Shown here one piece after another: positions 25,101-34,053 of a stretch of 64,000 nucleotides of DNA. Each line of letters opens with the position of its first letter. Positions within the stretch are counted from its first letter, which is position 1. The notes under the pieces were generated by a model. The model had not been told where the DNA came from. It worked only from the letters and a program-made list of their open reading frames with translations, and did not search any database. The position numbers and the translations under genes are program-made. The DNA is from Mycobacterium malmoense (lineage in GTDB: Bacteria > Actinomycetota > Actinomycetes > Mycobacteriales > Mycobacteriaceae). The DNA lies in assembly GCF_019645855.1 (NCBI RefSeq), contig NZ_CP080999.1:3534001-3598000 (forward strand). Reading direction: 5' to 3'.

Positions 25101-27015
25101 CGACCTCGACGCGGCCCTGCCAGATCGCGGTGACCGCGTCGGCGAATCGCTTTGCGGTCGAGTCCCGTTCGGCCGCCGTGGCCGCCGGTGGGACCGTCGG
25201 GTGCAGTTGGATTTTGAACTGGTAGATCCACACCGGCAGCCCGTCCTGCCGGGTGACCGTGAACGGCCGCTCCTCGAGCACGACGACGCCCATGCTTTGC
25301 AGCATCGGCAGCAGCTGGCTCAACGAGGCGGTCTGCCCACCCAGAAACCAGGTCAGCTGCGCCGCGTCCGTACCTTGTTCGGAGAACACCAATTTGACCG
25401 AATCGGCGGAAAGCTCGTCGATGATCGCGATGTGCTCGATGGCGTCGGCGGGCGTGACGGCCTGCTTGTAGGCCTCGGAAAAGGCGGTGGCGTAGTGCTC
25501 GGCGTCGGCGTGCCCGACGGTGCCTTCGGGGCCCGTCGCCGCGGCGATCAGGCGATCGCCCCAGGTGCGCGCGGCCTCGCTCAGCAACCCCTGGATCCGG
25601 ATCCGGTTGGCTTCGGAGACGTCGACCGGCGCGGCGGCCGGGCCGGTGTCGTCTTTCTGGGGCAGCCGAACCATGAAATGCATTAGCGCCCAAGGTGATT
25701 CACTGACGCGAGCGGTGAACTCCAGGCGCGTCCCGCCGAACTCGCGGACCAGGATGTCCTCGATCTGCAACCGCACCGCCGTGGTGTAGCGGTCACGCGG
25801 CACATAGACCAGGCACGAGACGAAATACTGCAGCCGGTCGGCCCGCAGGAACAACAACGCGCGCCGTTGGGATCCAAGATCCACCACCGCTTTGGCCATC
25901 GCCAAGAGCCGTTCGGCGCTGAGCGTGAACAGCTCCGAGCGCGGGACGGTCTGGATGACGTCGAGCAGCAGCTGGCCCGGGTGGATGGGATCGCTGTCGG
26001 CCATCGCGAGCGCTTTGCGGACCCTGCGCGAGACCATCGGGATGTCCAGGACGTCCGCGTTCATGGCGGCGACCGTGAAGAGCCCGAGGAAGCGGTGCTC
26101 GACAACCCCGCCCTTGACGTATTCGCGAACCGCGATGACGTAGGGGTAAGCGCCGTAGCGCAGGTAGCTGCCGACGACGGATTGCGCCAGCACCAGGAGT
26201 TTGTCGTCGTCGGTCAACCGGGGGCGGGAACCGGTGCGGGTGCGCAGGACGCCCAGGCTGCTGGAACCGTCGCCGGAGACCAGGCCGTCATGCACCCGGC
26301 AGTGCTGGTAGCCGAGCAGCAGGAAATTCCCGTTGCCCAGCCAGCGCAGTAGCTCCGCGACGTCTTCGCGGTCCGGCGCCGAGAAGCGGCCGTGCGCGTC
26401 GGCTTCGACGGCGGCGGCCAGGTCGCTCAGGGTGGTGATCAACTCCGCGGCGTCGCGTGCGACTTGTTCCACGTCGGTCAGGACCCTGGGCAACAGCCGT
26501 TCGACCTCGGCGAGGGCTTTGCTGTCGACGGAAGGCAAAAGTTGGACGTATATCCAGGCCTCGCCGTTGTATTGCGACGCGTCGGGCGGTTTCGGTGCCA
26601 CGCTGAGCAGGTCGCCCGCCGCGCTCCGCTGGACCGCAAACACCGGGGCCATGATGCCCGCGTAGGGGACGCCGAGCCGGTGCAGCAGCACCGTGACGGA
26701 GTCCAGCAGCATGCTGCCGTGATCGGTGACGACCTGTAGGGCGGGCCCGAACCCGGCGGGGTCGTCCGCCTGGTACACGCAAACGCAGCTTCTGGACTCC
26801 GGGCGGCACTCGCCGAGCCGGTAGTGTGCGCGCAGCATGGCGGGAGTCACCATGGCCGCGGGGTCTTCACCGGTTTCTGGGGTTCCCGGCTCGTCACCGC
26901 GCGGCCCGCGGTAGCTCTCGATGTAGGCGTCCGCGATCCAGTCGGGAACTTCGTCACCCTTGGTGAACGCGGTCCACGGCTCGAGATCCTGCTTAGCTCC
27001 GGGATCGATCGTCAT
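22141..27015 (-). CDS. gdh: NAD-specific glutamate dehydrogenase, large (about 180 kDa) type
   Basis: Oxidatively deaminates glutamate to 2-oxoglutarate and ammonium. The 1,624 aa equal the M. tuberculosis Rv2476c length. The N-terminal half has the ACT-like regulatory segments of the L180 class. The catalytic domain follows, with RFGPVARGGLRWSDRRDDFR and VPVGAKGGFV near the substrate lysine and GGGVYSREHKAIP further on. The frame opens at 27030, but ATG 27015 has GGGAG nine bases upstream and matches the known start MTIDPGAKQDLEPW. In mycobacteria this enzyme is restrained by GarA; nothing here shows that directly. Confidence 0.97.
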   Translation of the reverse strand: MTIDPGAKQDLEPWTAFTKGDEVPDWIADAYIESYRGPRGDEPGTPETGEDPAAMVTPAMLRAHYRLGECRPESRSCVCVYQADDPAGFGPALQVVTDHGSMLLDSVTVLLHRLGVPYAGIMAPVFAVQRSAAGDLLSVAPKPPDASQYNGEAWIYVQLLPSVDSKALAEVERLLPRVLTDVEQVARDAAELITTLSDLAAAVEADAHGRFSAPDREDVAELLRWLGNGNFLLLGYQHCRVHDGLVSGDGSSSLGVLRTRTGSRPRLTDDDKLLVLAQSVVGSYLRYGAYPYVIAVREYVKGGVVEHRFLGLFTVAAMNADVLDIPMVSRRVRKALAMADSDPIHPGQLLLDVIQTVPRSELFTLSAERLLAMAKAVVDLGSQRRALLFLRADRLQYFVSCLVYVPRDRYTTAVRLQIEDILVREFGGTRLEFTARVSESPWALMHFMVRLPQKDDTGPAAAPVDVSEANRIRIQGLLSEAARTWGDRLIAAATGPEGTVGHADAEHYATAFSEAYKQAVTPADAIEHIAIIDELSADSVKLVFSEQGTDAAQLTWFLGGQTASLSQLLPMLQSMGVVVLEERPFTVTRQDGLPVWIYQFKIQLHPTVPPAATAAERDSTAKRFADAVTAIWQGRVEVDRFNELVMRARLTWQQVVLLRAYAKYLRQAGFPYSQSYIESVLNEHPSTARSLVTLFEALFDPRGSSFKGSPTSRDAQAAAAAVAADIDALVSLDTDRILRAFASLVQATLRTNYFVTREGSARARNALALKLDAQLIDELPLPRPKYEIFVYSPRVEGVHLRFGPVARGGLRWSDRRDDFRTEILGLVKAQAVKNAVIVPVGAKGGFVLKRPPLPSGPKIGAAADRDATRAEGVACYQLFISGLLDVTDNVDHATKKVSPPPEVIRRDGDDAYLVVAADKGTATFSDIANDVAKSYGFWLGDAFASGGSVGYDHKAMGITAKGAWEAVKRHFREMGVDTQTEDFTVVGIGDMSGDVFGNGMLLSEHIRLLAAFDHRHIFLDPDPDSAVSWRERRRMFDLPRSSWDDYDKSLISEGGGVYSREHKAIPVSPQVRRALGIDGPGDGEITEMAPPNLIRAILQAPVDLLFNGGIGTYIKAESESDADVGDRANDPVRVNGNQVRAKVIGEGGNLGVTARGRVEFDLSGGRINTDAMDNSAGVDCSDHEVNIKILIDSLVTEGKVKADERTALLESMTDEVARLVLTDNEDQNDLIGTSRANAASLLPVHAMQIKYLEKRGLNRELEALPSEKEIHRRTEVGIGLTSPELCTLMAHVKLALKEDMLTTELPEQDVFASRLPQYFPTPLRERFTPEIRGHQLRREIVTTMLINDLVDTAGISYSFRITEDVGVGPIDAVRTYVATDAIFGVGDIWRRIRAANLPVAVSDRLTLDTRRLIDRAGRWLLNYRPQPLAVGAEINRFAAKVKDLTPRMSEWLRGDDKAIVEKEAAEFASQGAPDDLAYIVAAGLYRFSLLDIIDIGDITEIDAAEVADTYFALMDRLGTDALLTAVSELPRLDRWQSLARLAIRDDIYASLRSLSFDVLAVGEPDESGEEKIAEWEHISASRVERARRTLREIQESGAKDLATLSVAARQIRRMTRTSGRGSSS

Positions 27016-27075
27016 ACCGATTGCTCCCAACTCACTGCGAACGCCGGGGATACCGGCGCGTCGGCACAGCTGACA

Positions 27076-28752
27076 CTAGTCGCGGGTCAGCTTGCGGTGG
27101 GTCACCCTGTGCGGCCGGGCGGCCTCGACGCCGAGTCGTTCAACCTTGTTCTCTTCGTAGGCGCCGAAGTTGCCCTCGAACCAGTACCACCGGGCCTCGT
27201 TGTCGTCGTCGCCTTCCCACGCCAGGATGTGGGTGCACGTCCGGTCGAGGAACCAGCGATCGTGTGAGCTCACCACCGCGCAGCCGGGGAAGTTCATCAG
27301 GGCGTTTTCCAGCGAGCCCAGGGTTTCGACGTCCAGGTCGTTGGTCGGCTCGTCGAGCAGGATCAAGTTGCCGCCCTGTTTGAGGGTCAGCGCGAGGTTG
27401 AGCCTGTTGCGTTCGCCGCCGGACAGCACCCCGGCCGGTTTTTGCTGGTCGGGGCCCTTGAACCCGAACGCCGACACATAGGCCCTCGACGGCATCTCGT
27501 AGTGACCGACTTCGATGTAGTCAAGCCCGTCGGAGACGACCTCCCACACGGTCTTCTTGGGATCGATGCCCGCGCGATCCTGGTCCACATAGCTCAGCTT
27601 GACGGTCTCGCCGACCTTGACGGTGCCGCTGTCCGGCTGCTCGAGCCCGACGATGGTCTTGAACAGCGTGGTCTTGCCGACCCCGTTGGGACCGATGACC
27701 CCGACGATGCCGTTGCGCGGCAGGGTAAAGGACAGGTCCTTGATCAGGGTGCGCCCGTCGTAGCCCTTGTCGAGGTGTTCGACCTCGACAACCAGGCTGC
27801 CCAGCCGGGGTCCGGCGGGAATCTGGATCTCCTCGAAATCGAGTTTGCGCGTCTTCTCCGCCTCGGCGGCCATCTCTTCGTAGCGCTGTAGCCGCGCCTT
27901 GCTTTTGGCTTGGCGCGCCTTGGTTCCGGAGCGGACCCAGGCCAGCTCCTCGGTCAGCCGCTTCTGCAGCTTGGCGTCCTTGCGGCCCTGCACCGACAGG
28001 CGCTCGGCCTTCTTCTCGAGGTAGGTCGAGTAGTTGCCTTCGTATGGATATGCGCGCCCACGGTCGAGCTCGAGGATCCACTCCGCGACGTTGTCCAGGA
28101 AGTACCGGTCGTGGGTCACCGCCAGGATCGCCCCCGGGTAGGCGGCCAGGTGCTGTTCGAGCCACTGCACGCTTTCGGCGTCCAGGTGGTTGGTCGGCTC
28201 GTCGAGCAACAGCAGGTCGGGCTTGGACAGCAGCAGCTTGCACAGCGCCACGCGGCGGCGCTCGCCGCCGGACAGGTTCGTGACCGGCTCGTCGGGCGGC
28301 GGGCAGCGCAGCGCGTCCATGGCCTGCTCCAGCTGCGAGTCGAGGTCCCACGCGTCGGCGTGGTCGAGATCCTCCTGCAGCCGGCCCATTTCCTCCATCA
28401 GCTCGTCGGAGTAGTCGGTGGCCATCAATTCGGCGACCTCGTTGAAGCGGTCGAGCTTGACCTTGATCTCGCCCAGGCCCTCTTCCACGTTGCCGCGAAC
28501 GGTCTTCTGCTCGTTCAGCGGCGGCTCCTGCAGCAGGATGCCGACGGTGGCGTCGGTGGCCAGGAAGGCTTCGCCGTTGTTTGGCTTGTCCAGGCCGGCC
28601 ATGATCCGCAAGACGCTCGACTTGCCGGCGCCGTTGGGGCCGACGACACCGATCTTGGCGCCCGGGAAGAAGCTCAACGTGACGTCGTCCAGGATCACCT
28701 TGTCGCCGTGCGCCTTGCGGACCTTCTTCATCGTGTAGATGAACTCAGCCAT
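27076..28752 (-). CDS. ettA: Energy-dependent translational throttle EttA (ABC-F ATPase)
   Basis: Duplicated ATPase of the ABC-F family that binds the ribosomal E site and gates elongation by energy state. The 558 aa include two ABC domains: Walker A GPNGAGKS at 38-45 and GPNGVGKT at about 355, each with an LSGGER signature and LLLDEPTNHLD or LLDEPTNDLD. The linker between them (KARQAKSKARLQRYEEMAAE) is the P-site tRNA-interaction motif region. There are no membrane segments. It matches M. tuberculosis Rv2477c. Confidence 0.96.
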   Translation of the reverse strand: MAEFIYTMKKVRKAHGDKVILDDVTLSFFPGAKIGVVGPNGAGKSSVLRIMAGLDKPNNGEAFLATDATVGILLQEPPLNEQKTVRGNVEEGLGEIKVKLDRFNEVAELMATDYSDELMEEMGRLQEDLDHADAWDLDSQLEQAMDALRCPPPDEPVTNLSGGERRRVALCKLLLSKPDLLLLDEPTNHLDAESVQWLEQHLAAYPGAILAVTHDRYFLDNVAEWILELDRGRAYPYEGNYSTYLEKKAERLSVQGRKDAKLQKRLTEELAWVRSGTKARQAKSKARLQRYEEMAAEAEKTRKLDFEEIQIPAGPRLGSLVVEVEHLDKGYDGRTLIKDLSFTLPRNGIVGVIGPNGVGKTTLFKTIVGLEQPDSGTVKVGETVKLSYVDQDRAGIDPKKTVWEVVSDGLDYIEVGHYEMPSRAYVSAFGFKGPDQQKPAGVLSGGERNRLNLALTLKQGGNLILLDEPTNDLDVETLGSLENALMNFPGCAVVSSHDRWFLDRTCTHILAWEGDDDNEARWYWFEGNFGAYEENKVERLGVEAARPHRVTHRKLTRD

Positions 28753-28832
28753 GCCGCGGTTTTGCCTTTCTGGTCTTTGAGATTGATCTCGCGGACCATC
28801 CTAGGCACCGCCCGGCGGGCCCGAGCCCACAG

Positions 28833-29324
28833 CTAAGCCGACAGTGGCAGTGGGCCGGGTTCGGCGGTGGCCTCACCGGGCTGGGCCGGGTCCCCGCCGG
28901 CCGCGACCTCATCGGTACCCGCGGTAGCCGGTACGGCCGCCGGCCCTGCGCCCGTGTCGGGGCCGGTGTAGCCGGGCTTTTCGATGCGCACGAAGACGCG
29001 CGACAGGTCGGGACCAACGGAGGTCGCCCGCATCTCCAGCGACGAGCGGCGGTTGCCGTCGCGGTCCTCGTACTCGCTGGTGTAGACGTGGCCCACCACG
29101 ATCACCGGCGCGCCCTTGCCTAGCGCGGCGCCCACACCGGTGACCAACTTCCCCCAGCAGTTGACGGTGATGAACAGCGAGTTGCCGGGCTCCCAGCCGC
29201 CGTCCGCGGTACGGCGGCGCGAGTTGCTGGCCACCCGGAACTTGACGACCTCCTGATCGCCGACCTGGCGGCGCTGCAGATCGTTGACGATGTGACCGAC
29301 CACGGTCAACGGTGTTTCGAACAT
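28833..29324 (-). CDS. Single-stranded DNA-binding protein paralogue (SsbB type)
   Basis: OB-fold protein of 163 aa: MFETPLTVVGHIVNDLQRR, VKFRVASNSRRRTADGGWEP, FITVNCWGKLV and VIVVGHVYTSEYEDRDG are standard Ssb strands. The C-terminal part is Ala/Gly/Pro-rich and lacks the acidic DDDIPF-like tip of the main Ssb, so it is the secondary paralogue (Rv2478c in M. tuberculosis). Roles proposed for such paralogues are in recombination or stress. It stands alone, 80 bp upstream of ettA. Confidence 0.9.
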   Translation of the reverse strand: MFETPLTVVGHIVNDLQRRQVGDQEVVKFRVASNSRRRTADGGWEPGNSLFITVNCWGKLVTGVGAALGKGAPVIVVGHVYTSEYEDRDGNRRSSLEMRATSVGPDLSRVFVRIEKPGYTGPDTGAGPAAVPATAGTDEVAAGGDPAQPGEATAEPGPLPLSA

Positions 29325-29645
29325 TGGCTTCAGATTCCTTTCGTAGTTTGCGCTCGTGTCTGATGCCCATTCAGCGCCGGGTCACCGACAAGCCGGACCG
29401 GCCCGCGCGGCGTGGGAGAGGGTTTGTGGAGAAGGCCGCAACTGTGGATAAGCGCCCGCGGGACGCTCGGGGCTGTCGAAGGGTTCGCGAGCGTAACGCC
29501 AGCGCGAAAAATCGGAAGGAAAATCGCAGTGGCGTTCCGCTCGCGGAAGCTCAGCACGCTCGCGGAAGCCCAGCGGACTCGCGGAAGCCCAGCACGCCCG
29601 CGGAAGCCCAGCGGGCTCGCGGAAGCTCAGCACGCTCGCGGAAGC
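29325..29645. other. intergenic region ending in a tandem repeat
   Basis: About 320 bp between the SSB-like start and the CopD-CtaG stop. Apart from the 19-bp repeat array at its right end and the presumed promoter of the SSB-like gene, I see nothing. Confidence 0.6.
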
Positions 29646-29652
29646 TCAGCGG
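29539..29652. repeat. 19-bp tandem repeat, six copies
   Basis: Six head-to-tail units of the form GCTCGCGGAAGCTCAGCAC, with a few substitutions (CCC for CTC, CGG for CAC, a first-base change). The final unit contains the stop codon and last codons of the CopD-CtaG gene at 29646. The period is not a multiple of three. There are no spacers, so this is a minisatellite rather than a CRISPR. Confidence 0.9.
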
Positions 29653-31658
29653 CTGCCCGACCCGCCGCGGCGCGCCAGCTCGGCCAACATCGCGTTGTAG
29701 GCGACCAGCTCGGCGTCATCGTCGCGGTCGGCCGCCCGGTCCAACCGCCGGGCGGTCCGCGCATCGCTGCGCGCCCACTGCACGAGCAGCGCGATCATGA
29801 CGATCACCAGGGGTACTTCCCCTGCCGCCCAGGCGATTCCGCCGCCCAACCGCTGATCGCCCAGCAGGTCGGTGTGCCAGCTCAAACCCAGCGATCGATA
29901 ATAGGCGGCGCCGAGTACCGTCCGGGTGCCCATCAGCACCACCCCGAAAAACGCGTGCAGCGGCAACGACGCGAACACCACCGCCACCTTGGCCAGCGGC
30001 GGGATCGGGCGCGGCGTGGGGTCCACCCCGATCACGATCCAGTAGAACAGGTAGCCGCTGAGCAGAAAGTGCACGTTCATCGCCAAATGCCCGGCGTGAC
30101 TGCTCACCGCGGCGTCGAACAGGCTCGACAGGTACAGCCCGTAGAAGCCGGCGACGAACAAAAAGGTGGCGACCACCGGATTGGTGAGGAACCGCGACAG
30201 CCGGCTGTGCAGCGCGGCCAACAACCACTCCCGCATGCCCGGCGGATTGTCGCGGCCGGCGGCGGGCAGCGCCCGCAACGCCAGGCTGACCGGGCCGCCC
30301 AGCACCAGCAGGATGGGGACCAGCATGGACAGCCCCATGTGGGCGACCATGTGCATGCTGAACATCGCCGGCATGTAGCGACCGACGCCCGACGACGTCA
30401 CGAACAGCAAAGCCAGGCAGCCCAGCAGCCAGGCGAGGGTGCGGCCCGGCGGCCAGTGATCGCCGCGGCGGCGCAGCCGCAGCACCGCCGCCACGTACAG
30501 CGCGGCCAAGACGATTGCGGCGGTGCCGAAGATCAGGTCGAAGCGCCAGTCGAACAGGATGCGGGCCACGGTGGGCGGTCCGTCGAAGTCGTAGCCGATC
30601 TCGGCTTCGGGAATCGACGGGAGCCGGATTGGGGGCGGTGGCGGCGCGGTGCGGCCCAGCCCGACGGCAACGCCGAAGGTGAGTCCGAAAACCGCGGCCT
30701 CGATCAGCGCCAGCCGGACCAGCGCGCCGCGCGCTTCCGGCTCCGCTTGCAGTGCGGCAACCGCGGAGCGCCGCTGTCGCCAACCCAGGACGCCGAGCGC
30801 GCACAGCGCGACGAATTTGGCGACCACCAGGCGCCCGTAACCGGTGGTCAGCAGGTCGGACGGCAAGACCCGGACCAAGGCGTTCATCAGCCCGCTGAGC
30901 GCCATCGCGGCCCAACACCACACCGCGATCATGGAGAAACGCCGGGCCGCCAGGCCGGTGTGCTCACCGTTGCGCAGGGCGTGGGCGAGCAGGGCGAGCA
31001 GGCCACCGGCCCACAGGCCGGCGGCGACGAGGTGGATCAGCAGGCTGTTGGTGGCCAGGTCGTGCGAGCCGCCGGCCGACGAGTGGCCGGTCAGCCCGAG
31101 CGGGATGAGCGTCACCAGCGAGCCGGCGAGCAGCAGCGGCGTCCACGACCAGCGCAGCACCGACAAGCTCGCCAGCGTGACCGCCGCGGCCAGGAACGCG
31201 GTCCAGCGCCAGGCGGAGGCGGTGGTGATCAGGCCGGCCAACGACCAGATCGTCACCGGGTTGAGGTGATCGGTCAACGGATGACCGGACACGTCGGAAA
31301 TGGTCAGCGGAACCAGCAGGGCCGCACACACCGCCCACACCCCCGACGCCACCGTCCCGAGGCGCAGCGCGCGGTATCCGGCGGCGTCGAGGACGCCGCT
31401 GCTTTGCGGCGGCACCAAAAACGCCGCGAAGAGAAACGACCCGACGGCCAGCACGGCGGCGACCTCCCCCGCCGCCCGGACGAACGGCAGCCCCAGCGTG
31501 GTCGCCGGGCCGGGGTCGGGCAGCCCGGTGGCGGTCAACGCACCCGCCAGCGACAGCGCCCCGATTCCGGCGGCCGTGCAGCCCGCCAGCACCGCGACGC
31601 CGATCAGCGGCGGCCACACCAACGCGCGGCGCGTGGCTACGGGCTGGTCAACCGTCAT
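29646..31658 (-). CDS. CopD-CtaG fusion membrane protein (Rv0102 type)
   Basis: Large integral membrane protein of 670 aa. The N-terminal half has about eight helices and resembles copper-resistance CopD. The C-terminal half is a caa3_CtaG domain, including GRYMPAMFSMHMVAHM and MNVHFLLSGYLFYWIV, with His and Met residues suited to copper. It likely delivers copper to cytochrome oxidase. I chose ATG 31658 (GGGTGC upstream) rather than the open frame to 31832, which would overlap plsB2. In M. tuberculosis the homologue is, as I recall, Rv0102 at a distant locus. Its stop lies inside a 19-bp tandem repeat. Confidence 0.88.
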   Translation of the reverse strand: MTVDQPVATRRALVWPPLIGVAVLAGCTAAGIGALSLAGALTATGLPDPGPATTLGLPFVRAAGEVAAVLAVGSFLFAAFLVPPQSSGVLDAAGYRALRLGTVASGVWAVCAALLVPLTISDVSGHPLTDHLNPVTIWSLAGLITTASAWRWTAFLAAAVTLASLSVLRWSWTPLLLAGSLVTLIPLGLTGHSSAGGSHDLATNSLLIHLVAAGLWAGGLLALLAHALRNGEHTGLAARRFSMIAVWCWAAMALSGLMNALVRVLPSDLLTTGYGRLVVAKFVALCALGVLGWRQRRSAVAALQAEPEARGALVRLALIEAAVFGLTFGVAVGLGRTAPPPPPIRLPSIPEAEIGYDFDGPPTVARILFDWRFDLIFGTAAIVLAALYVAAVLRLRRRGDHWPPGRTLAWLLGCLALLFVTSSGVGRYMPAMFSMHMVAHMGLSMLVPILLVLGGPVSLALRALPAAGRDNPPGMREWLLAALHSRLSRFLTNPVVATFLFVAGFYGLYLSSLFDAAVSSHAGHLAMNVHFLLSGYLFYWIVIGVDPTPRPIPPLAKVAVVFASLPLHAFFGVVLMGTRTVLGAAYYRSLGLSWHTDLLGDQRLGGGIAWAAGEVPLVIVMIALLVQWARSDARTARRLDRAADRDDDAELVAYNAMLAELARRGGSGSR

Positions 31659-31686
31659 GCACCCAGGGTATTGGCGCGCAACCCGA

Positions 31687-34053
31687 CTACGGAGTTTGGC
31701 CGTCCACACGCCCCTGACGCGCCTTGGTCTCGCGGGCCACGAACTGGTCTCGCGCGATCCGCCCGACGTAATCGGAGTCACGGAGGATGTCCCGCAGTTC
31801 CCGTCGGAACGCGATCCGTCGTTCGGCGACATCGGCGGCGGATGCGATCAGATCCTGATCGACGACGACCTGGTACGCGGTGGCGAACAGCAGCGTCGAC
31901 ACCGACTCGCTGCTGCGGACCCGGGTCTGCGCCACGTATTGCCGGCCGACGCCGAGCGCCAGCTCCGTCAGTTCCTTTTGGCCGATGTCCGCCGGCGCAT
32001 CGCGCAGCACGTCGGCGACGATTTCATACGCCTCGAAGAACACCCGCAGCATCGCGTCGGACATCAACGGGCGCTTGGCGAACAGCATCGCGTCGATCTC
32101 TTCTCCCCCGGCTGCGACGTGGGCTTCCCAATTGTCGTGCCACGCCATCTCTTCGGCGATGTTGTCCCGGAACGCCGCCGAATCGGCGAAGTAGAAATCG
32201 AATTTCAGCAGATCGCGCAACCGCATCGCCTGGGCCCAGAAAGCCTCTATGCGGTCGCCCTCGGCGTGCCGGGCGTGCGCCAGCGCGAGTTCGACGATCG
32301 AGGTCTCCAGGAAGGCGTGGATCACCGAATTCCGGTAGAACGCCGCGGCGTGCTGTTTGTCGGGCTCGATGAGCCACACTGGTTCCCGACCGCCGTCGAC
32401 GCGGGTGATCGGGTGTCCGTTGGACAGCGCGTCCACCGCCGCCCGCACGCCGTCGCGTGAGCGCAGCCGCAACGCACTGGTGGACATCGGGGTGTGCTTG
32501 CGCTCGAGATAGTCGAGCGAATCCTGCAGGGTGTGGTGCAGCTGATCGAGTGTGAGCGCCGCGCCGCGAGTGGTCAGCAGCAACGCACACACCAAACCCG
32601 TCGCCGTCACCGGCGTCGACTGCAGAATCCGCCACGCGACTTCGAACGACATCTTTTGCAGCGCAAGCCGTTTGGCGTCCTGATCCTGGGCCAGCGGACC
32701 CTGCGGCGGACCGAGATACTGGCGCATCGACACCGCCTCGGGGAAGCGGACGTAGATCTTGCCGTAGTTGCGTTCACCCTGCGCCCGGATGAAGTTGTAC
32801 AGCCAGCCGATGCCCTCGGGCGTCTTCTCGCCACCGCGGGCGTAGGCGGCGTACTCGGCGGTCTCGTGCAATTGATCGAAGCTGATCGACACCGGCTGCA
32901 GCAGGATGTCTTCGCTGCGCCCGTCCAGGTAAGCGTCGGCCACGTAGGACAGCAGACCGAGCTTGGGCGGCAACATCTTTCCGGTGCGCGAGCGGGTGCC
33001 TTCGATGGACCAGCTCAGGTTGAATCGCTTCTCGACGATGTAGCCGACGTATTCGCGCAGGACGTATTTGTAGAGCGGGTCGTCACCGATGTTGCGTCGG
33101 ATGAAGATGACGCCGGAGCGGCGCAGCAGGGGCCCCATCAACCCGAACGACAGGTTGATGCCGGCGAACACGTGCACCGGCGGCAGCCGGTTCTCCTGCA
33201 TCGCCACCGGCACCACCGCGCCATCGATGTAGGAGCGGTGCGAGAACAGCAGCACCGCGGGATGGGTTTCCAGCCCGGCGCGCATCGCGGCGACCTGATA
33301 CTCGTCGTAGTCGATCTCCGGATCGAATCCGCGGCTGAGCGCCCTGCCGAGGACACCAACCAGGTCGACCGACACCCTGCTCCACCCGGTGGCCAGTTCG
33401 TCGAGCATCTTGCCGGCCTCTTCGACGGTCGCGCCCGGGATCCTTTTCAGGCCCTCGCGAAAGCGCATGGACGCCAAGATTTCTGGTTTCACCAGCCGCG
33501 GGGACTTGTATTGCGGTCCGAGGATTCGGTACTCGGCGCGTTCCAGCGCCAAGATGGCGCGGCGGGTGACGAACTGCGCGAAGTCGCGCTCGTTCTCTCC
33601 GACGGTGGTGTCGCGCCACTGCTGGCGCAGTTCGGAGACCTTAGCCGGCTCGCCGGCCACCACCCGCGCGCATTGCGGGTCGTTGCGCAGAATGTGTCGT
33701 TGTTGACGGGGGTTGGGGTGGTAGGGATCTCGGCCCGGGAGCAGCCCGGCCACCTTGGCGATCCTACCGCGATCGGCCGGCGGCAGCCAGAACACCCGCA
33801 CCGGGACGACGGAACGGTCGTCATCGGATCCGGGGTTGGATTCGAGCTGCTCAACCAGCGCGGTAAGCGCCGCCGGCGGCGCATTGCGTTGGGGCAGCGC
33901 CAATACGTCGAACTTTGCGTCCGGGTTGGCGACGCGCTGCCGGCCCAGCCAAGCCATGATCAGTTCCGTCTCGACCGGTGAGGCCAGGGACGCCAATATC
34001 AGCGAGTCTCGCGCGGTGAGGACTGCGCTGGTATCCGCCGCCAGCTTGGTCAC
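31687..34053 (-). CDS. plsB2: Glycerol-3-phosphate acyltransferase PlsB2
   Basis: Acylates glycerol 3-phosphate at sn-1, the first step of phospholipid and triacylglycerol synthesis, at the inner membrane. The 788 aa are within one residue of M. tuberculosis Rv2482c. The catalytic HX4D box is HRSYID near residue 272. Later blocks are IFIRRNIGDDPLY, the SIEGTRSRTGK motif and a following Pro block. It starts with GTG 34053, overlapping the plsC stop (GTGA). It is the last gene of a three-gene lipid-assembly operon. Confidence 0.96.
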   Translation of the reverse strand: MTKLAADTSAVLTARDSLILASLASPVETELIMAWLGRQRVANPDAKFDVLALPQRNAPPAALTALVEQLESNPGSDDDRSVVPVRVFWLPPADRGRIAKVAGLLPGRDPYHPNPRQQRHILRNDPQCARVVAGEPAKVSELRQQWRDTTVGENERDFAQFVTRRAILALERAEYRILGPQYKSPRLVKPEILASMRFREGLKRIPGATVEEAGKMLDELATGWSRVSVDLVGVLGRALSRGFDPEIDYDEYQVAAMRAGLETHPAVLLFSHRSYIDGAVVPVAMQENRLPPVHVFAGINLSFGLMGPLLRRSGVIFIRRNIGDDPLYKYVLREYVGYIVEKRFNLSWSIEGTRSRTGKMLPPKLGLLSYVADAYLDGRSEDILLQPVSISFDQLHETAEYAAYARGGEKTPEGIGWLYNFIRAQGERNYGKIYVRFPEAVSMRQYLGPPQGPLAQDQDAKRLALQKMSFEVAWRILQSTPVTATGLVCALLLTTRGAALTLDQLHHTLQDSLDYLERKHTPMSTSALRLRSRDGVRAAVDALSNGHPITRVDGGREPVWLIEPDKQHAAAFYRNSVIHAFLETSIVELALAHARHAEGDRIEAFWAQAMRLRDLLKFDFYFADSAAFRDNIAEEMAWHDNWEAHVAAGGEEIDAMLFAKRPLMSDAMLRVFFEAYEIVADVLRDAPADIGQKELTELALGVGRQYVAQTRVRSSESVSTLLFATAYQVVVDQDLIASAADVAERRIAFRRELRDILRDSDYVGRIARDQFVARETKARQGRVDGQTP

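Noticed and set aside
29539..29652. CRISPR array
   Set aside because: Units are 19 bp and directly abut without spacers, and no cas genes are near.
29412..32372. Plus-strand frame of nearly 1,000 codons opposite the CopD-CtaG gene
   Set aside because: Low-complexity Arg/Gln/Pro translation typical of an antisense shadow; the opposite strand is an unmistakable membrane protein.
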